A DNA stretch of 64,000 nt from Microvirga sp. BSC39 (GTDB lineage Bacteria; Pseudomonadota; Alphaproteobacteria; Rhizobiales; Beijerinckiaceae): positions 62,001-126,000 of the forward strand of contig NZ_JPUG01000064.1 of assembly GCF_000739015.1 (NCBI RefSeq). Reading direction: 5' to 3'. Position numbers and translations under genes: made by a program. Below are positions 17,496 to 27,271 of this stretch, in pieces. The notes below the pieces were generated by a model. The model was given only the letters and a program-made list of their open reading frames with translations, did no database searches and was not told the DNA's origin. Each line of letters opens with the position of its first letter. Within the stretch, counting starts at the first letter, position 1.

Positions 17496-18026
17496 ATGAC
17501 CATTCCGAACATCATCACCATCGGCCGCCTCATCATCGTGCCCATCGTGATCGTCATGATCATGCAGCAGCGGTGGGTTGCGGCCTTTGTCCTGTTCGTG
17601 GTGGCGGGGATCTCGGACGGGGTCGACGGCTTCATTGCCCGTCGGTTCGACATGCGGAGCGAGTTCGGGGCCTATATCGACCCCATTGCCGACAAGGCGC
17701 TCCTGGTCTCGATCTACGTGACGCTCGCCATCGTGGGCGCCATCCCGAGCTGGCTGGCCATCGTCGTGGTGTCCCGGGACGTGATGATCGTGGCGGCGGT
17801 GCTCCTGTCCTGGGTCATGAGCCGCCCGGTGGAGATCAAGCCGCTCCTCGTCAGCAAGCTCAATACGGGCGCGCAAATTGCGTTCGCGGCTTTTGCGCTG
17901 GCCGCCAATGCCTTCGGGGCCGAGCTTGCGGGGCTCGAGGATGTCGCCATGCTGATCGTCGCGACCTTGACCATAGCCTCGGCTGGGGCCTATCTCGGAG
18001 GGTGGCTGAGGCATATGACCACCTGA
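17496..18026 (+). CDS. CDP-alcohol phosphatidyltransferase family enzyme
   Basis: 176 residues, membrane protein with about five helices. The CDP-alcohol phosphotransferase signature D-G-x2-A-R-x8-G-x3-D-x3-D is intact in SDGVDGFIARRF...SEFGAYIDPIADK (residues 40-67), so the metal- and CDP-binding site is complete. The N-terminal NIITIGRLIIVPIVI segment resembles PgsA-type enzymes (phosphatidylglycerophosphate synthase), but cardiolipin or phosphatidylcholine synthase activity cannot be excluded. It lies 29 nt upstream of the AI-2E-family permease gene. Confidence 0.88.
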   Translation: MTIPNIITIGRLIIVPIVIVMIMQQRWVAAFVLFVVAGISDGVDGFIARRFDMRSEFGAYIDPIADKALLVSIYVTLAIVGAIPSWLAIVVVSRDVMIVAAVLLSWVMSRPVEIKPLLVSKLNTGAQIAFAAFALAANAFGAELAGLEDVAMLIVATLTIASAGAYLGGWLRHMTT

Positions 18027-18055
18027 AAGCCAAAAAGATAAGGTATGGGGAACGG

Positions 18056-19174
18056 ATGACGGTCCAACGGCAGATCGGGTTCTGGATTGCGGCGCTGGTC
18101 GTCGCGGTGCTGCTGCTGTTCGTGCTGCGCGGCATCCTGCTGCCCTTCGTGGCGGGCTTCGCGCTCGCCTATCTGCTCGACCCCCTGGCCGACCGGATGC
18201 AGAAGCTGGGCATCGGGCGCCTGGGCGCCAGCCTGCTCATCCTCGTCCTGTTCGTGCTGATCTTCATCATCGCCCTGATGATCCTAGTGCCCTTCGCGGC
18301 CCAGCAGGTGGGGGCCTTCGTGGAGAGGCTGCCCGGCTATGTGGCGCGGCTTCAGGAACTCGGGGCGGAGCAGCTCGGTCCGCTCATCCGAAAGCTCGGC
18401 ATCGAGGAGGTGCTGCCGGCGGCTCCCCCGTCCGTGGGCAACCTGATCAGCCAGGGCATCGCCTGGATGACCACCTTCCTCCAGGGGCTGTGGTCCGGCG
18501 GGCAGGCGCTCATCGGCATCTTCTCCCTGCTGGTGGTGACGCCCGTGGTGGCGTTCTACATGCTGGTCGACTGGGACCGCATGGTGAGAACCGTGGATTC
18601 CTGGATGCCGACCCGCCACCGGGACACGATCCGGGACATTTCCCGCGATATCGACCGGGCCATCGCCGGCTTCGTGCGCGGGCAGGCCCTGGTCTGCCTC
18701 ATCCTCGGCACCTTCTATGCGGTCAGCCTCGCCCTCATCGGGCTCAATTTCGGGGCCCTGATCGGCATGACGGCGGGTGTCTTGAGCTTCATTCCCTATG
18801 TGGGCTCGCTCACCGGCCTCATCCTGTCGGTGGGCGTCGCCATCGTGCAGTTCTGGCCGGACTGGACCATGATCGCAGCGACCTTGGGCATCTTCATCTT
18901 CGGGCAGTTCGTGGAGGGCAATATCCTGTCGCCGAAGCTGGTGGGCGAATCCGTGGGCCTGCATCCGGTCTGGCTCATGTTCGCGCTCGTGGCCTTCGGC
19001 GCGCTCTTCGGCTTCGTCGGCCTGCTGCTCGCCGTGCCGCTCGCGGCCGCCATTGGGGTCATTGCGCGCTTTGCCCTGCGCCAGTACCTGGCCAGCCCCC
19101 TCTACCGCGGCACGGATCCGGTGATCCTCAAGCCCCGCATCGAGATCGACCACAAGGCCGATCTCGATGCGTGA
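18056..19174 (+). CDS. AI-2E family (PerM-like) transporter
   Basis: 372 residues beginning MTVQRQIGFWIAALVVAVLL. There are about seven to eight membrane helices, with the GFALAYLLDPLADRMQKLG element early on, a central soluble region (about residues 90-140), and the family-typical C-terminal FGQFVEGNILSPKLVGESVGLHPVWLMFALVAFG segment. Family members are permeases, some linked to autoinducer-2 or ion export; the substrate here is unknown. The frame is open for a long way upstream, but only the part from 18056 is membrane-protein-like. The stop overlaps the hdaA start by 8 nt. Confidence 0.9.
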   Translation: MTVQRQIGFWIAALVVAVLLLFVLRGILLPFVAGFALAYLLDPLADRMQKLGIGRLGASLLILVLFVLIFIIALMILVPFAAQQVGAFVERLPGYVARLQELGAEQLGPLIRKLGIEEVLPAAPPSVGNLISQGIAWMTTFLQGLWSGGQALIGIFSLLVVTPVVAFYMLVDWDRMVRTVDSWMPTRHRDTIRDISRDIDRAIAGFVRGQALVCLILGTFYAVSLALIGLNFGALIGMTAGVLSFIPYVGSLTGLILSVGVAIVQFWPDWTMIAATLGIFIFGQFVEGNILSPKLVGESVGLHPVWLMFALVAFGALFGFVGLLLAVPLAAAIGVIARFALRQYLASPLYRGTDPVILKPRIEIDHKADLDA

Positions 19175-19859
19175 GGCCCCCAAGCAGCTGGCCTTCGACC
19201 TTCCGCTGGATCCCCGCTTCGGCGCCGAGGACTTCCTCGTCAGCCCCTCCAACGAGCAGGCCTATGGCCTCATCGAAGTCTGGCCCGACTGGCCGGACAC
19301 GATCCTCCTGCTCGTCGGCCCCCGCGGGAGCGGCAAGAGCCATCTGGCCTCCATCTGGGCCACGAGGGCCCATGCCTGGACCGTGGATTCCGTGGCGATC
19401 ACCCACGACAAGGTCCCGCATCTCGTCTCGAACGGGGCGCTCGCCATCGAGGACATGGACCGGGGCGAGCGCGACGAGGCGGCCCTGTTCCACCTGCTGA
19501 ACCTGGCCAGGGAGAAGAAGGCCTCGCTGCTCATCACCTGCGAGACGCCGCCCGACCGCTGGTCCCTGAAGACCCCCGACCTCTTGTCGCGCCTGCGGCT
19601 GGCGCCGAGCGTCGCCCTGGACGCGCCGGACGATGCCCTCCTCAAGGCGGTGCTGGTGAAGCTGTTCGTCGACAGGCAACTCGTGGTCGATACCTCCGTT
19701 GTCGACTATATTGCTCTGCGGATTGAACGCTCGCTCGCCAAGGCCTCCGAGATCGTGGCTCTCCTCGACCGGGAGGCCCTGAGCCGGGGCCGGCGCGTCT
19801 CGCGGGCGATCGCGGCCGAGATCCTAGGCGCCGCGCAGGAAACGGATGAGAACGAGTGA
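19167..19859 (+). CDS. hdaA: DnaA-inactivating AAA protein HdaA
   Basis: 230 residues, a DnaA-like AAA+ module without the DNA-binding domain IV. A beta-clamp-binding motif, KQLAFDLPL, is at residues 6-14, Walker A (GPRGSGKSH) near 51-59, a Walker B-like LAIEDMDRG near 92-99, and the sensor/lid helices follow. In Caulobacter and relatives HdaA binds the loaded beta clamp and stimulates ATP hydrolysis by DnaA after initiation. It is packed between the AI-2E permease and ppk with overlapping starts and stops, so it is expressed in the same operon. Confidence 0.92.
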   Translation: MREAPKQLAFDLPLDPRFGAEDFLVSPSNEQAYGLIEVWPDWPDTILLLVGPRGSGKSHLASIWATRAHAWTVDSVAITHDKVPHLVSNGALAIEDMDRGERDEAALFHLLNLAREKKASLLITCETPPDRWSLKTPDLLSRLRLAPSVALDAPDDALLKAVLVKLFVDRQLVVDTSVVDYIALRIERSLAKASEIVALLDREALSRGRRVSRAIAAEILGAAQETDENE

Positions 19860-22174
19860 AGCCAGACACTGACGCCTTGTTGTCCAACCGTCGTGAAACC
19901 GTCACGAAACCCAAAGCAAAACGAGCGCCGAAGAAGGAAACGGCGGAGAACGAGGTGCGCAGCGCGATTGCCCTGAAAGAGGTGGAGACGGTCAGCGAAG
20001 CTCCGCTGCCGAAGGCTCCGCCGGATATCGAGTTCGACGGTGCGGCCCTGCGGAAGTTTCCCCAGCGCTTCATCAACCGGGAACTCTCCTGGCTGCAGTT
20101 CAACCGGCGGGTGCTGGAGGAGGCCTCCAACAGCCATCATCCGCTCCTGGAGCAGTTGCGCTTTCTGTCGATCTCGGCCGAGAACCTGGACGAGTTCTTC
20201 ATGGTCCGCGTCGCCGGCTTGCGCGGCCAGGTCCGCTCCGGGGTGGCGACCATGTCCCAGGACGGGCTCTCGCCGCAGGAGCAGCTCGCAAAGATTTCCG
20301 CCGCGGTCTCGCACCTCGCCTCCGACCAGCAGCGGCGCTGGCGCGAATTGCGCGACATTCTCCTGGAGGAGGGCATCATTCTCGTCGAGGGGGCGGGACT
20401 GACGAAGGCCGAGGCTTCCTGGCTTGAGGATTACTTCCTCAACCACGTCTTCCCGGTGCTCACCCCGCTCGCCGTCGATCCGGCGCATCCGTTCCCGTTC
20501 ATCCCGAATCTCGGCGCCTCCATCGCCCTGAAGCTGGTGCGCCAGAGCGACGCCAAGGTGCTGAACGCCCTGATCCGCCTGCCGTCGCGGGGCGAGCGCT
20601 TCATCCGCCTGCCGGATTTCGCCGAGACCGGCGCCACCCGCTTCATTGCCCTCGAGCAGATGATCGTGCTGTTCACGAGCAGGCTCTTTCCCGGCTACGA
20701 CGTGCAGGGGCAGGGCGCTTTCCGGGTGATCCGCGACTCCGATCTCGAGGTCGAGGAAGAGGCCGAGGATCTGGTGCGCCTGTTCGAGACGGCGCTCAAG
20801 CAGCGCCGCCGCGGCAGCGTGATCCGCCTGGAGGTCGAGGCGGCCATGCCCGAGGACCTGCGCCTCTTCGTGGCCGAGGAATCGGAGGTCTCCGCAGACG
20901 AGGTCTTCGTGGTCGAGGGCATGATGGGCCTGCGCGACCTGTCGCAGCTGGTGGCTTTGGAGCGTCCCGACCTCAAGTTCAAGCCGTACAATGCGCGCTT
21001 TCCCGAGCGCATCCGCGAGCACAGCGGCGATTGTTTTGCTGCGATCCGCGAGAAGGACATCATCGTCCACCATCCCTACGAATCCTTCGACGCCGTGGTG
21101 CAGTTCCTGCGCCAGGCCGCGCGGGATCCCAACGTGGTGGCGATCAAGCAGACGCTCTACCGCACCTCCTCGGACTCGCCCATCGTGGCGGCGCTCGCCG
21201 AGGCGGCGGAAGCCGGAAAGTCCGTCACCGCGCTCGTGGAGCTCAAGGCGCGCTTCGACGAGGAGGCCAATATCCGCTGGGCGCGCGACCTGGAGCGCGC
21301 CGGCGCTCAGGTGGTGTTCGGCTTCATCGAGCTGAAGACCCACGCGAAGCTGTCCATGGTGGTTCGCCGCGAGGGCAGCCAGCTCATCACCTATTGCCAC
21401 GTGGGCACGGGCAACTACCACCCGATCACGGCGCGCATCTACACGGACCTGTCCTACTTCACCGCCGATCCGGTGATCGGGCGCGACGTGTCGCGCATCT
21501 TCAACTTCGTCACCGGTTATGCGGAGCCGGCGGAATTGGAGCGCATGGCGGTCTCGCCGCTCACCCTCAAGAAGCGCCTGCTCCAGCATATCGAGGAGGA
21601 GGTGGCCCACGCCAAGGCGGGACGGCCCGGCGCCATCTGGGGCAAGTGCAACTCGCTGGTCGATCCCGACATCATCGATGCGCTCTACGATGCGTCCGCC
21701 GCCGGCGTGCAGATCGACCTCATCGTGCGCGGCATCTGCTGCCTGCGTCCCGGCATCAAGGGCCTGTCGGAGAACATCCGGGTCAAGTCCATCGTCGGGC
21801 GCTTCCTGGAGCACACCCGCATCTACGCCTTCGGCAACGGCCATGGCATGCCCAACCCTAAGGCCCACGTGTACATCTCGTCCGCGGACCTCATGTCGCG
21901 CAACCTCGACCGCCGCGTCGAGGCCCTGATGCCGATCGTCAACACCACGGTGCACCAGCAGGTGCTCGATCAGATCATGCTGGCCAACCTGCTCGACAAT
22001 GAGCAGAGCTGGACGGTATTACCCGACGGAACGAGTCACAGGATGGTGCCCGCCAAGGGCGAGGAACCATTCAACGCCCACAAGTATTTCATGACGAACC
22101 CGAGTCTCTCAGGCCGTGGCAAATCCCTCAAGACCTCCAGCCCCAAAGCGCTCGCCAAGCGCGGGCAGCGCTAG
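19856..22174 (+). CDS. ppk: Polyphosphate kinase (PPK1)
   Basis: 772 residues from a GTG that overlaps the hdaA stop. A basic N-terminal extension of about 65 residues, rich in Lys and Arg, precedes the conserved [22 protein letters not shown]. Catalytic and ATP-site motifs are visible: [33 protein letters not shown], the [12 protein letters not shown] block and [12 protein letters not shown] with catalytic histidines, and [13 protein letters not shown]1 builds polyphosphate from ATP. The exopolyphosphatase gene follows after 1 nt, making a ppk-ppx pair. The extension is longer than in most PPK1s, so a later start is possible. Confidence 0.96.
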   Translation: MKPDTDALLSNRRETVTKPKAKRAPKKETAENEVRSAIALKEVETVSEAPLPKAPPDIEFDGAALRKFPQRFINRELSWLQFNRRVLEEASNSHHPLLEQLRFLSISAENLDEFFMVRVAGLRGQVRSGVATMSQDGLSPQEQLAKISAAVSHLASDQQRRWRELRDILLEEGIILVEGAGLTKAEASWLEDYFLNHVFPVLTPLAVDPAHPFPFIPNLGASIALKLVRQSDAKVLNALIRLPSRGERFIRLPDFAETGATRFIALEQMIVLFTSRLFPGYDVQGQGAFRVIRDSDLEVEEEAEDLVRLFETALKQRRRGSVIRLEVEAAMPEDLRLFVAEESEVSADEVFVVEGMMGLRDLSQLVALERPDLKFKPYNARFPERIREHSGDCFAAIREKDIIVHHPYESFDAVVQFLRQAARDPNVVAIKQTLYRTSSDSPIVAALAEAAEAGKSVTALVELKARFDEEANIRWARDLERAGAQVVFGFIELKTHAKLSMVVRREGSQLITYCHVGTGNYHPITARIYTDLSYFTADPVIGRDVSRIFNFVTGYAEPAELERMAVSPLTLKKRLLQHIEEEVAHAKAGRPGAIWGKCNSLVDPDIIDALYDASAAGVQIDLIVRGICCLRPGIKGLSENIRVKSIVGRFLEHTRIYAFGNGHGMPNPKAHVYISSADLMSRNLDRRVEALMPIVNTTVHQQVLDQIMLANLLDNEQSWTVLPDGTSHRMVPAKGEEPFNAHKYFMTNPSLSGRGKSLKTSSPKALAKRGQR

Positions 22175-22175
22175 C

Positions 22176-23696
22176 ATGCCGGCGCTCAGCCATGAGGCTC
22201 CGGGGCGGCTCAAGCTTGGACGTCCTGTCGCGATCATCGACATCGGGTCGAACTCCGTGCGTCTCGTGGCCTATGAGGGCCTCTCCCGGGCCGTCACGCC
22301 GATCTACAACGAGAAGGTTCTCTGCGGCCTCGGCCGTCATGTGGCGACCACCGGCCGCCTCGACGAGGAAGCCGTCGACCGGGCGCTGCGGGCACTCGCC
22401 CGCTTCCGCGTTCTCTGCGACACGATGAACGTTTCGGACATCTTCGTGCTCGCAACCGCGGCCGCGCGCGATGCCTCCAACGGCCCTGCCTTCCTGGAGG
22501 CCGCGGCGAAGGCCTGCGGCCAGCCGATCAGCCTGCTGTCGGGCGCCGAGGAAGCGCGGGCCTCGGCCCTCGGGGTCATCGCGGGCTTCCACGAGCCGGA
22601 CGGTATCGTCGGCGACATGGGCGGCGGCAGCCTGGAACTGGTGGACGTGCGCGGCTCGCAGGTGGGGCAGGGCATCACTATGCCGCTGGGCGGCCTCGCC
22701 CTGCAGGACGTCAGCGGCGGCTCGTTGAGAAAAGCCCAGAGGATCGTGCGCGAAGCTCTTGAACGCGCACCGGAATATCTCGAAAACCTGCATGGCCGCA
22801 CCTTCTACGCGGTGGGCGGCACATGGCGCGCCCTCGCCAAGCTGCATCAGGCGGCGCACGATTATCCGCTCCACGTGATGCACGGCTACATCCTCGATCC
22901 CGAGGACGGGCTGGACTTCCTGCGTCTCGTGGAGGAGGCCGACTCCAAGACCCTCAAGGACATCGAAACCATCTCGGAAGCCCGCCGTCCGCTTCTCGCC
23001 TACGGGGCCATGGTGCTGGAGGAGATCATCCGCCTCGGCGAGCCGAAGGAGGTGGCCATTTCCGCCTTCGGCGTCCGCGAGGGCGTGCTGTTCGACAAGC
23101 TCGATTCCGCAACGCGCGAGCGCGATCCGCTCATTGCCGCAGCCAGCGACCTCAACCTCCTGCGCTCCCGCTCGCCGCGTCACGGCGAGGAGCTGTGCGC
23201 GTGGACGGAGGCCTTCATCCGCAGCCTGGGCCTGCCGGAGACCGATTACGACATCCGCCTGCGCCGCGCGGCCTGCCTGCTCGCCGATATCGGCTGGCGT
23301 GCCCATCCCGACTACCGGGGCGAGCAGAGCCTGAATCTCATTGCCTATGGGGCCTTCGCCGGGCTCGATCATCCGGGCCGCGCCTATCTGGCCCTGTCGA
23401 TCTTCTTCCGGCACGAGGGGCTCTCGCCCGACAAGGTGAGCTCGCGCATCAAGTCCTTGGCCGGCCCGCGCCTCATGGAGCGCGCCCGCCTGCTCGCGGC
23501 GCTGATGCGCGTCGCCTACCCGGTCTCCGTCGCCATGGAGGGCGTCCTGCCCCAGGTGTCGCTGCTGGCCCGGGGCAGTCAGGTGGTGCTGCAGCTGCCG
23601 GCCCATCTCGAGCCGCTGGCCAACGAACGCCTGACGGGCCGCATGCGGGGCCTGGGCAAGCTTCTGAACATGGAGCCGCTGATCGAAATCCTCTGA
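22176..23696 (+). CDS. ppx: Exopolyphosphatase / Ppx-GppA family
   Basis: 506 residues from the ATG just after the ppk stop. The actin-like ATPase fold is clear: VAIIDIGSNSVRLVAYEG (phosphate 1), ATAAARDASNGPAF, the GDMGGGSLELVDV phosphate-2 loop with its glycines, and TFYAVGGTWRALAKLH. The C-terminal HD-like domain spans residues 310-500. It hydrolyses terminal phosphate from polyphosphate and may act on pppGpp. It is in an operon with hdaA-ppk. A small AT-rich hairpin (23740-23758) lies after the stop. Confidence 0.93.
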   Translation: MPALSHEAPGRLKLGRPVAIIDIGSNSVRLVAYEGLSRAVTPIYNEKVLCGLGRHVATTGRLDEEAVDRALRALARFRVLCDTMNVSDIFVLATAAARDASNGPAFLEAAAKACGQPISLLSGAEEARASALGVIAGFHEPDGIVGDMGGGSLELVDVRGSQVGQGITMPLGGLALQDVSGGSLRKAQRIVREALERAPEYLENLHGRTFYAVGGTWRALAKLHQAAHDYPLHVMHGYILDPEDGLDFLRLVEEADSKTLKDIETISEARRPLLAYGAMVLEEIIRLGEPKEVAISAFGVREGVLFDKLDSATRERDPLIAAASDLNLLRSRSPRHGEELCAWTEAFIRSLGLPETDYDIRLRRAACLLADIGWRAHPDYRGEQSLNLIAYGAFAGLDHPGRAYLALSIFFRHEGLSPDKVSSRIKSLAGPRLMERARLLAALMRVAYPVSVAMEGVLPQVSLLARGSQVVLQLPAHLEPLANERLTGRMRGLGKLLNMEPLIEIL

Positions 23697-23815
23697 CGGA
23701 GCGGCTGAGATGCTGAAGACAATGGCTATCCCGACCGGGACTAACTCATGTTAGTTTTAGGGAGCTTCCGCTCCGCTACCTTGCGAGCATAAGGTCTCAA
23801 AGCCGAGGAATGCCC

Positions 23816-24439
23816 ATGCAGATGATCGACCTGGCGGCTGTCCGCAATGCAGAACGTTCGTCGGAGCCTTACGACTACCTCCTCGCTTCCAAGCTCCTGA
23901 AGCCGGACGTCATCGACGACCTGCGCCGTGACTTTCCGGACATCACCAAACCGGGCTACCTGACGGTCGACGAGGTCAAGCTTCACGGCCGCTTCAAGCA
24001 GTTAATCGAGGAACTCGAAGGCCCTGAGCTGACCGAGGAGCTGTCCAGGAAGTTCGGCCTGGATCTCCATCAATATCCGCGCCTGACCACGATCATGAGG
24101 AAGTCGCAGCCGAAATACGGCTCGATCCACACGGACGGCCCATCCAAGGTCATGACCATGCTGGTCTACATGAACGACGAGTGGCAGCAGGACGAGGGCG
24201 GGCGCCTGCGCGTGCTCTACGACGAGAAGAACTACGATAAGTACAAGCTCGAGGTGCCGCCCACCATGGGCACCATGTTCGCCTTCCTGCGCTCCGACAA
24301 CTCCTGGCACGGCCATCTACCCTTCTCCGGCGAGCGCCGGGTGGTCCAGATCGCCTGGGTGAAGAGCCAGGCCGACGTGGACCGCAAGAAGAAGCACAAC
24401 AAGCTGGCCCAGTTCTTCAAAGGCATCTTCGGGCGGTAA
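23816..24439 (+). CDS. 2-oxoglutarate/Fe(II)-dependent oxygenase
   Basis: 207 residues. I prefer the ATG at 23816 because GAGGA lies 6 nt upstream; the ATG at 23810 would touch it. The double-stranded beta-helix of 2OG-Fe(II) enzymes is indicated by the metal-binding His-x-Asp in SIHTDGPSK, a distal histidine in WHGHLPFSGERR, and the Arg after it that would bind 2-oxoglutarate. The fold and length resemble prolyl-hydroxylase-like 2OG oxygenases. It may hydroxylate a protein or small molecule; the substrate is unknown. It stands between ppx and the Nudix gene. Confidence 0.82.
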   Translation: MQMIDLAAVRNAERSSEPYDYLLASKLLKPDVIDDLRRDFPDITKPGYLTVDEVKLHGRFKQLIEELEGPELTEELSRKFGLDLHQYPRLTTIMRKSQPKYGSIHTDGPSKVMTMLVYMNDEWQQDEGGRLRVLYDEKNYDKYKLEVPPTMGTMFAFLRSDNSWHGHLPFSGERRVVQIAWVKSQADVDRKKKHNKLAQFFKGIFGR

Positions 24440-24547
24440 GTCCGGCCGCTCCTGTGCATGAGGCATGGCCTGGTTCAAGCCCGGCCATTGTCGTGAGAGG
24501 AGCTACAGTGTTCTCTGGGAGGCAATGCCGATGAGGGAACGCCGACC

Positions 24548-25090
24548 ATGCCGCCTGACATCAAGACGCTTTCCAGCCGTGTCGTCTACGAGAACCGCTG
24601 GCTGCGCGTCCGGGAGGATGCCATCGAGCGACGGGACGGCTCGCCCGGCATCTATGGCGTCGTCGAGAAGGCCGATTTTGCCGTCATCGTCCCCCTCGAC
24701 CACGGCCTGATCCATCTGGTGGAGCAGTATCGCTATCCGGTGCAGGGCCGCTACTGGGAGCTGCCGCAGGGCTCATGGGAAGATGCGCCCGGCACCGACC
24801 CGCTCGACCTCGCCCGGGCCGAGCTGCGCGAGGAGACCGGGCTGACGGCCGCCACCATGATCCATGTAGGCCATCTGTTCGAATGCTACGGCTACTCGAC
24901 CCAAGGCTACAACATCTATCTCGCCCAAGGGCTTAAGGCTGGTGAAGCGCAGCGCGAGCCCACCGAGCAGGACACGGTGAGCCGCGCGTTCCCGGTGGAG
25001 GAGGTGCTGGCGATGATCGGCGACGGCGTCATCAAGGACGCGACGACGGTCGCGGCGGTTGGGATGCTGCGGCTGAAGGGGCTGCTCTAG
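24548..25090 (+). CDS. Nudix hydrolase, ADP-ribose pyrophosphatase-like
   Basis: 180 residues. The Nudix box G-x5-E-x7-R-E-x2-E-E-x-G is represented by GSWEDAPGTDPLDLARAELREETGL (residues 75-99), with the catalytic REETG intact. Upstream VEQYRYPVQGRYWELPQGS is the segment typical of ADP-ribose pyrophosphatases (NudF/AdpP type), which recognise nucleoside diphosphate sugars. GAGGGAAC precedes the ATG. It probably hydrolyses ADP-ribose or a similar NDP-linked metabolite in the cytoplasm. Confidence 0.88.
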   Translation: MPPDIKTLSSRVVYENRWLRVREDAIERRDGSPGIYGVVEKADFAVIVPLDHGLIHLVEQYRYPVQGRYWELPQGSWEDAPGTDPLDLARAELREETGLTAATMIHVGHLFECYGYSTQGYNIYLAQGLKAGEAQREPTEQDTVSRAFPVEEVLAMIGDGVIKDATTVAAVGMLRLKGLL

Positions 25091-25496
25091 CGCAACTTCG
25101 AAGGCCTTCGACCAAACGATTTCGCTTGAGGCGTTAGTCAATGCGGCTGAATTCAACGAAGGGCGCGCAAAGCGTTCACCCTTGGCTCGGAAAATCACTT
25201 TCTTACGTCTGCGTTTGCGCAGGTGATTCTTACGTAAAGATATACTAAGGTCATATAACTATACATCGTTATATGAGAAATTTTGTGTGCTGGCGCACAA
25301 GTCGCAAACAATATTTTATATCACTGCATACAGCTAAGCTTATGACAACTCTACGTAAAGTGGTGACATCATCAGATTCATAGGGGTGTTCATGAATTAG
25401 GAATACTTGTCGCTGCGATTTTGTATGCATTAACGCTGATCCGCATTTTCAAAAATGCAAACACCAATTGTCATTTCGCATTGAGTGAGGATCAGC
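25091..25496. promoter_or_regulatory. AT-rich upstream region of the RTX gene
   Basis: No gene is seen. From about 25200 the base composition is much richer in A and T than the surroundings. It holds a perfect 8-bp inverted repeat CATATAAC-N8-GTTATATG (25254-25277) and recurring TACGTAAA(G) words (25233, 25351), with TCTTACGT twice (25203, 25230). These look like regulator sites in a long promoter region. AGTGAGG lies 7 nt before the ATG at 25497. Confidence 0.5.
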
Positions 25497-27191
25497 ATGA
25501 CATCCGGCCAGGCCAACTTCGATGAACTTTCACGCCTGAATGCAGCGGGCGCTCTCGCAGCAACACCGACGCCCACGACAGGCAACGACGTGATCAACGG
25601 ATCGGATGATGCCGATACGATTGATGGTCTTGCCGGAGACGACACGATTTACGGGTATGACGGGAACGACTCTCTCGTCGGAGGTGAGGGAAGGGATGTT
25701 CTGCATGGCGGCATCGGCAACGACACCCTCCTTGGCGGCGACAACAACGACGACACTCTCATCGGCGGCGCGGGTGCCGACAGACTGGACGGCGGCACAG
25801 GCGTCACCTACAGAGACTATGTCTCGTATGCGACGGCCACGACCGGTGTCGTGATCAACCTCAAGAACATTGCTGCAAATACCGGCGATGCCTTTGGCGA
25901 TCAGTATGTGGATATCGAAGGCTACATCGGCACGAACTTCAACGACCTTATCGTCGGCAATGCCGGAAATCCCGATGGCAGAAAGCACTTCTTCTCGACC
26001 GGTGCGGGCAACGATACGGTGATCGGCGGATCGGCCTATGAAGTGATGGACGGTGGTGATGGCATCGACACAGTGTCGTACCAGTTCTCGGACAAAGGCG
26101 TTTCCGTCAGCCTCAATGCCGGAGGTGGCGGCAGCAACGACTCCCTGAACGATACCTGGGTCAACTTCGAGAACGTCATCGGTACGGACTACAAGGATTC
26201 CCTCTCCGGCAATGCCGCCGACAACTACATCAAAGGCGGAAAGGGTGATGATGCTCTGATCGGCTACGGCGGAAACGACACGCTCGATGGAGGCGAAGGA
26301 GCCGAGGATATGCAAGGGATGAGCGGCAACGATACCTACATCATCGACAACGCAGGCGACTATATCCGTGAGGCGTCCGGAAACGGTTGGGACACTGCCA
26401 TCGCCAGCACCTCTTACAGCCTTCAGTACGCCGAGGTCGAAGTGCTGCAGGCTGCGGCTGGCACCAACCCAATTAACCTGACCGGTAATGAGTACACGCG
26501 CGTTATCATTGGTAACGAGGGCAGCAACATCCTTCATGGCAAGGGCGGAGCCACCCGCATGGAAGGCGGCGGCGGCAACGATGTCTACTATGTGGACAAC
26601 GTCGGCGATCAGGTGATCGACAGCAGCGGCTACGATGTCGTCTATGCTTCGACCACTTTCACCCTGAGCCCGGATTCGGATATCGATTTCGTCTACCTGA
26701 CCGGAAGCGCCGCCTCTCTCACCGGCAATAGCCACGATAATATCCTGCTCGGCACGGGCGCGAAGAACACCCTCAACGGCGGTGCCGGTCACGACAAGAT
26801 CTACGGCAAGGGTGGCAAGGATCTGGTGATCGGCGGATCGGGCAGCGACAAGTTCATCTTCGACACCAAGTTCGCGAAGTCGAACACGGACACGATCAAG
26901 GACTTCAAGAGCTCGGCTGACGATCTGTGGCTGGAGAACTCCCTGTTCAAGTCCAATAAGCTGCTCTACGCCAGCATCAAGAAGGGCACAGAAAACAAGC
27001 CGCTCAAGCTGAAGAAGGCGTTCTTCACGATGGGCGACAAAGCCAAGGACGGCAACGACTTCTTCGTCTACAACACGAAGACGGGCGTACTGTCTTATGA
27101 CAAGGACGGCTCGGGTTCTGCCAGCATGACCGAGATCGCGAAGCTCAGCAACAAGACCACGCTGAAGTACACCGATCTCTTCTTCATCTGA
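25497..27191 (+). CDS. RTX-type calcium-binding secreted protein
   Basis: 564 residues with no Sec signal. From about residue 27 onwards there are repeated G-G-x-G-x-D-x-U-x nonapeptides (for example GGEGRDVLHGGIGNDTLLGG, GGAGADRLDGG, GGKGDDALIGYGGNDTLDGG, GGAGHDKIYGKGGKDLVIGG), the calcium-binding RTX beta-roll. The C-terminal region resembles the terminal domain of type I-secreted RTX proteins, with SDKFIFDTKF...DTIKDFKSSADDLWLEN and a final KYTDLFFI. No enzymatic domain is evident, so it may be a surface or adhesive protein. The base composition and long AT-rich promoter region differ from the neighbours. It interrupts a housekeeping block. Confidence 0.92.
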   Translation: MTSGQANFDELSRLNAAGALAATPTPTTGNDVINGSDDADTIDGLAGDDTIYGYDGNDSLVGGEGRDVLHGGIGNDTLLGGDNNDDTLIGGAGADRLDGGTGVTYRDYVSYATATTGVVINLKNIAANTGDAFGDQYVDIEGYIGTNFNDLIVGNAGNPDGRKHFFSTGAGNDTVIGGSAYEVMDGGDGIDTVSYQFSDKGVSVSLNAGGGGSNDSLNDTWVNFENVIGTDYKDSLSGNAADNYIKGGKGDDALIGYGGNDTLDGGEGAEDMQGMSGNDTYIIDNAGDYIREASGNGWDTAIASTSYSLQYAEVEVLQAAAGTNPINLTGNEYTRVIIGNEGSNILHGKGGATRMEGGGGNDVYYVDNVGDQVIDSSGYDVVYASTTFTLSPDSDIDFVYLTGSAASLTGNSHDNILLGTGAKNTLNGGAGHDKIYGKGGKDLVIGGSGSDKFIFDTKFAKSNTDTIKDFKSSADDLWLENSLFKSNKLLYASIKKGTENKPLKLKKAFFTMGDKAKDGNDFFVYNTKTGVLSYDKDGSGSASMTEIAKLSNKTTLKYTDLFFI

Positions 27192-27214
27192 TCTCAAGCA
27201 CGATCAAACGAAAG

Positions 27215-27246
27215 AACCCTGCGGGAAGCCGCGGGGTTCTTGTTTC
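27215..27246. terminator. Bidirectional terminator between the RTX gene and rnd
   Basis: An 11-bp stem with one G-T wobble (GAACCCTGCGG / CCGCGGGGTTC, loop GAAG) is followed by TTGTTT on the plus strand and by TTTCGTTTGA on the minus strand. It fits both convergent genes. Confidence 0.85.
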
Positions 27247-27271
27247 CGAGAGATGTAAGCCCGCCGTGGCG

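Noticed and set aside
19706..21955. A 749-codon open frame on the minus strand opposite ppk
   Set aside because: It is the mirror of a high-GC coding frame. Its translation is rich in His, Arg, Asp and Ala without fold-like pattern, and ppk on the other strand is unambiguous.
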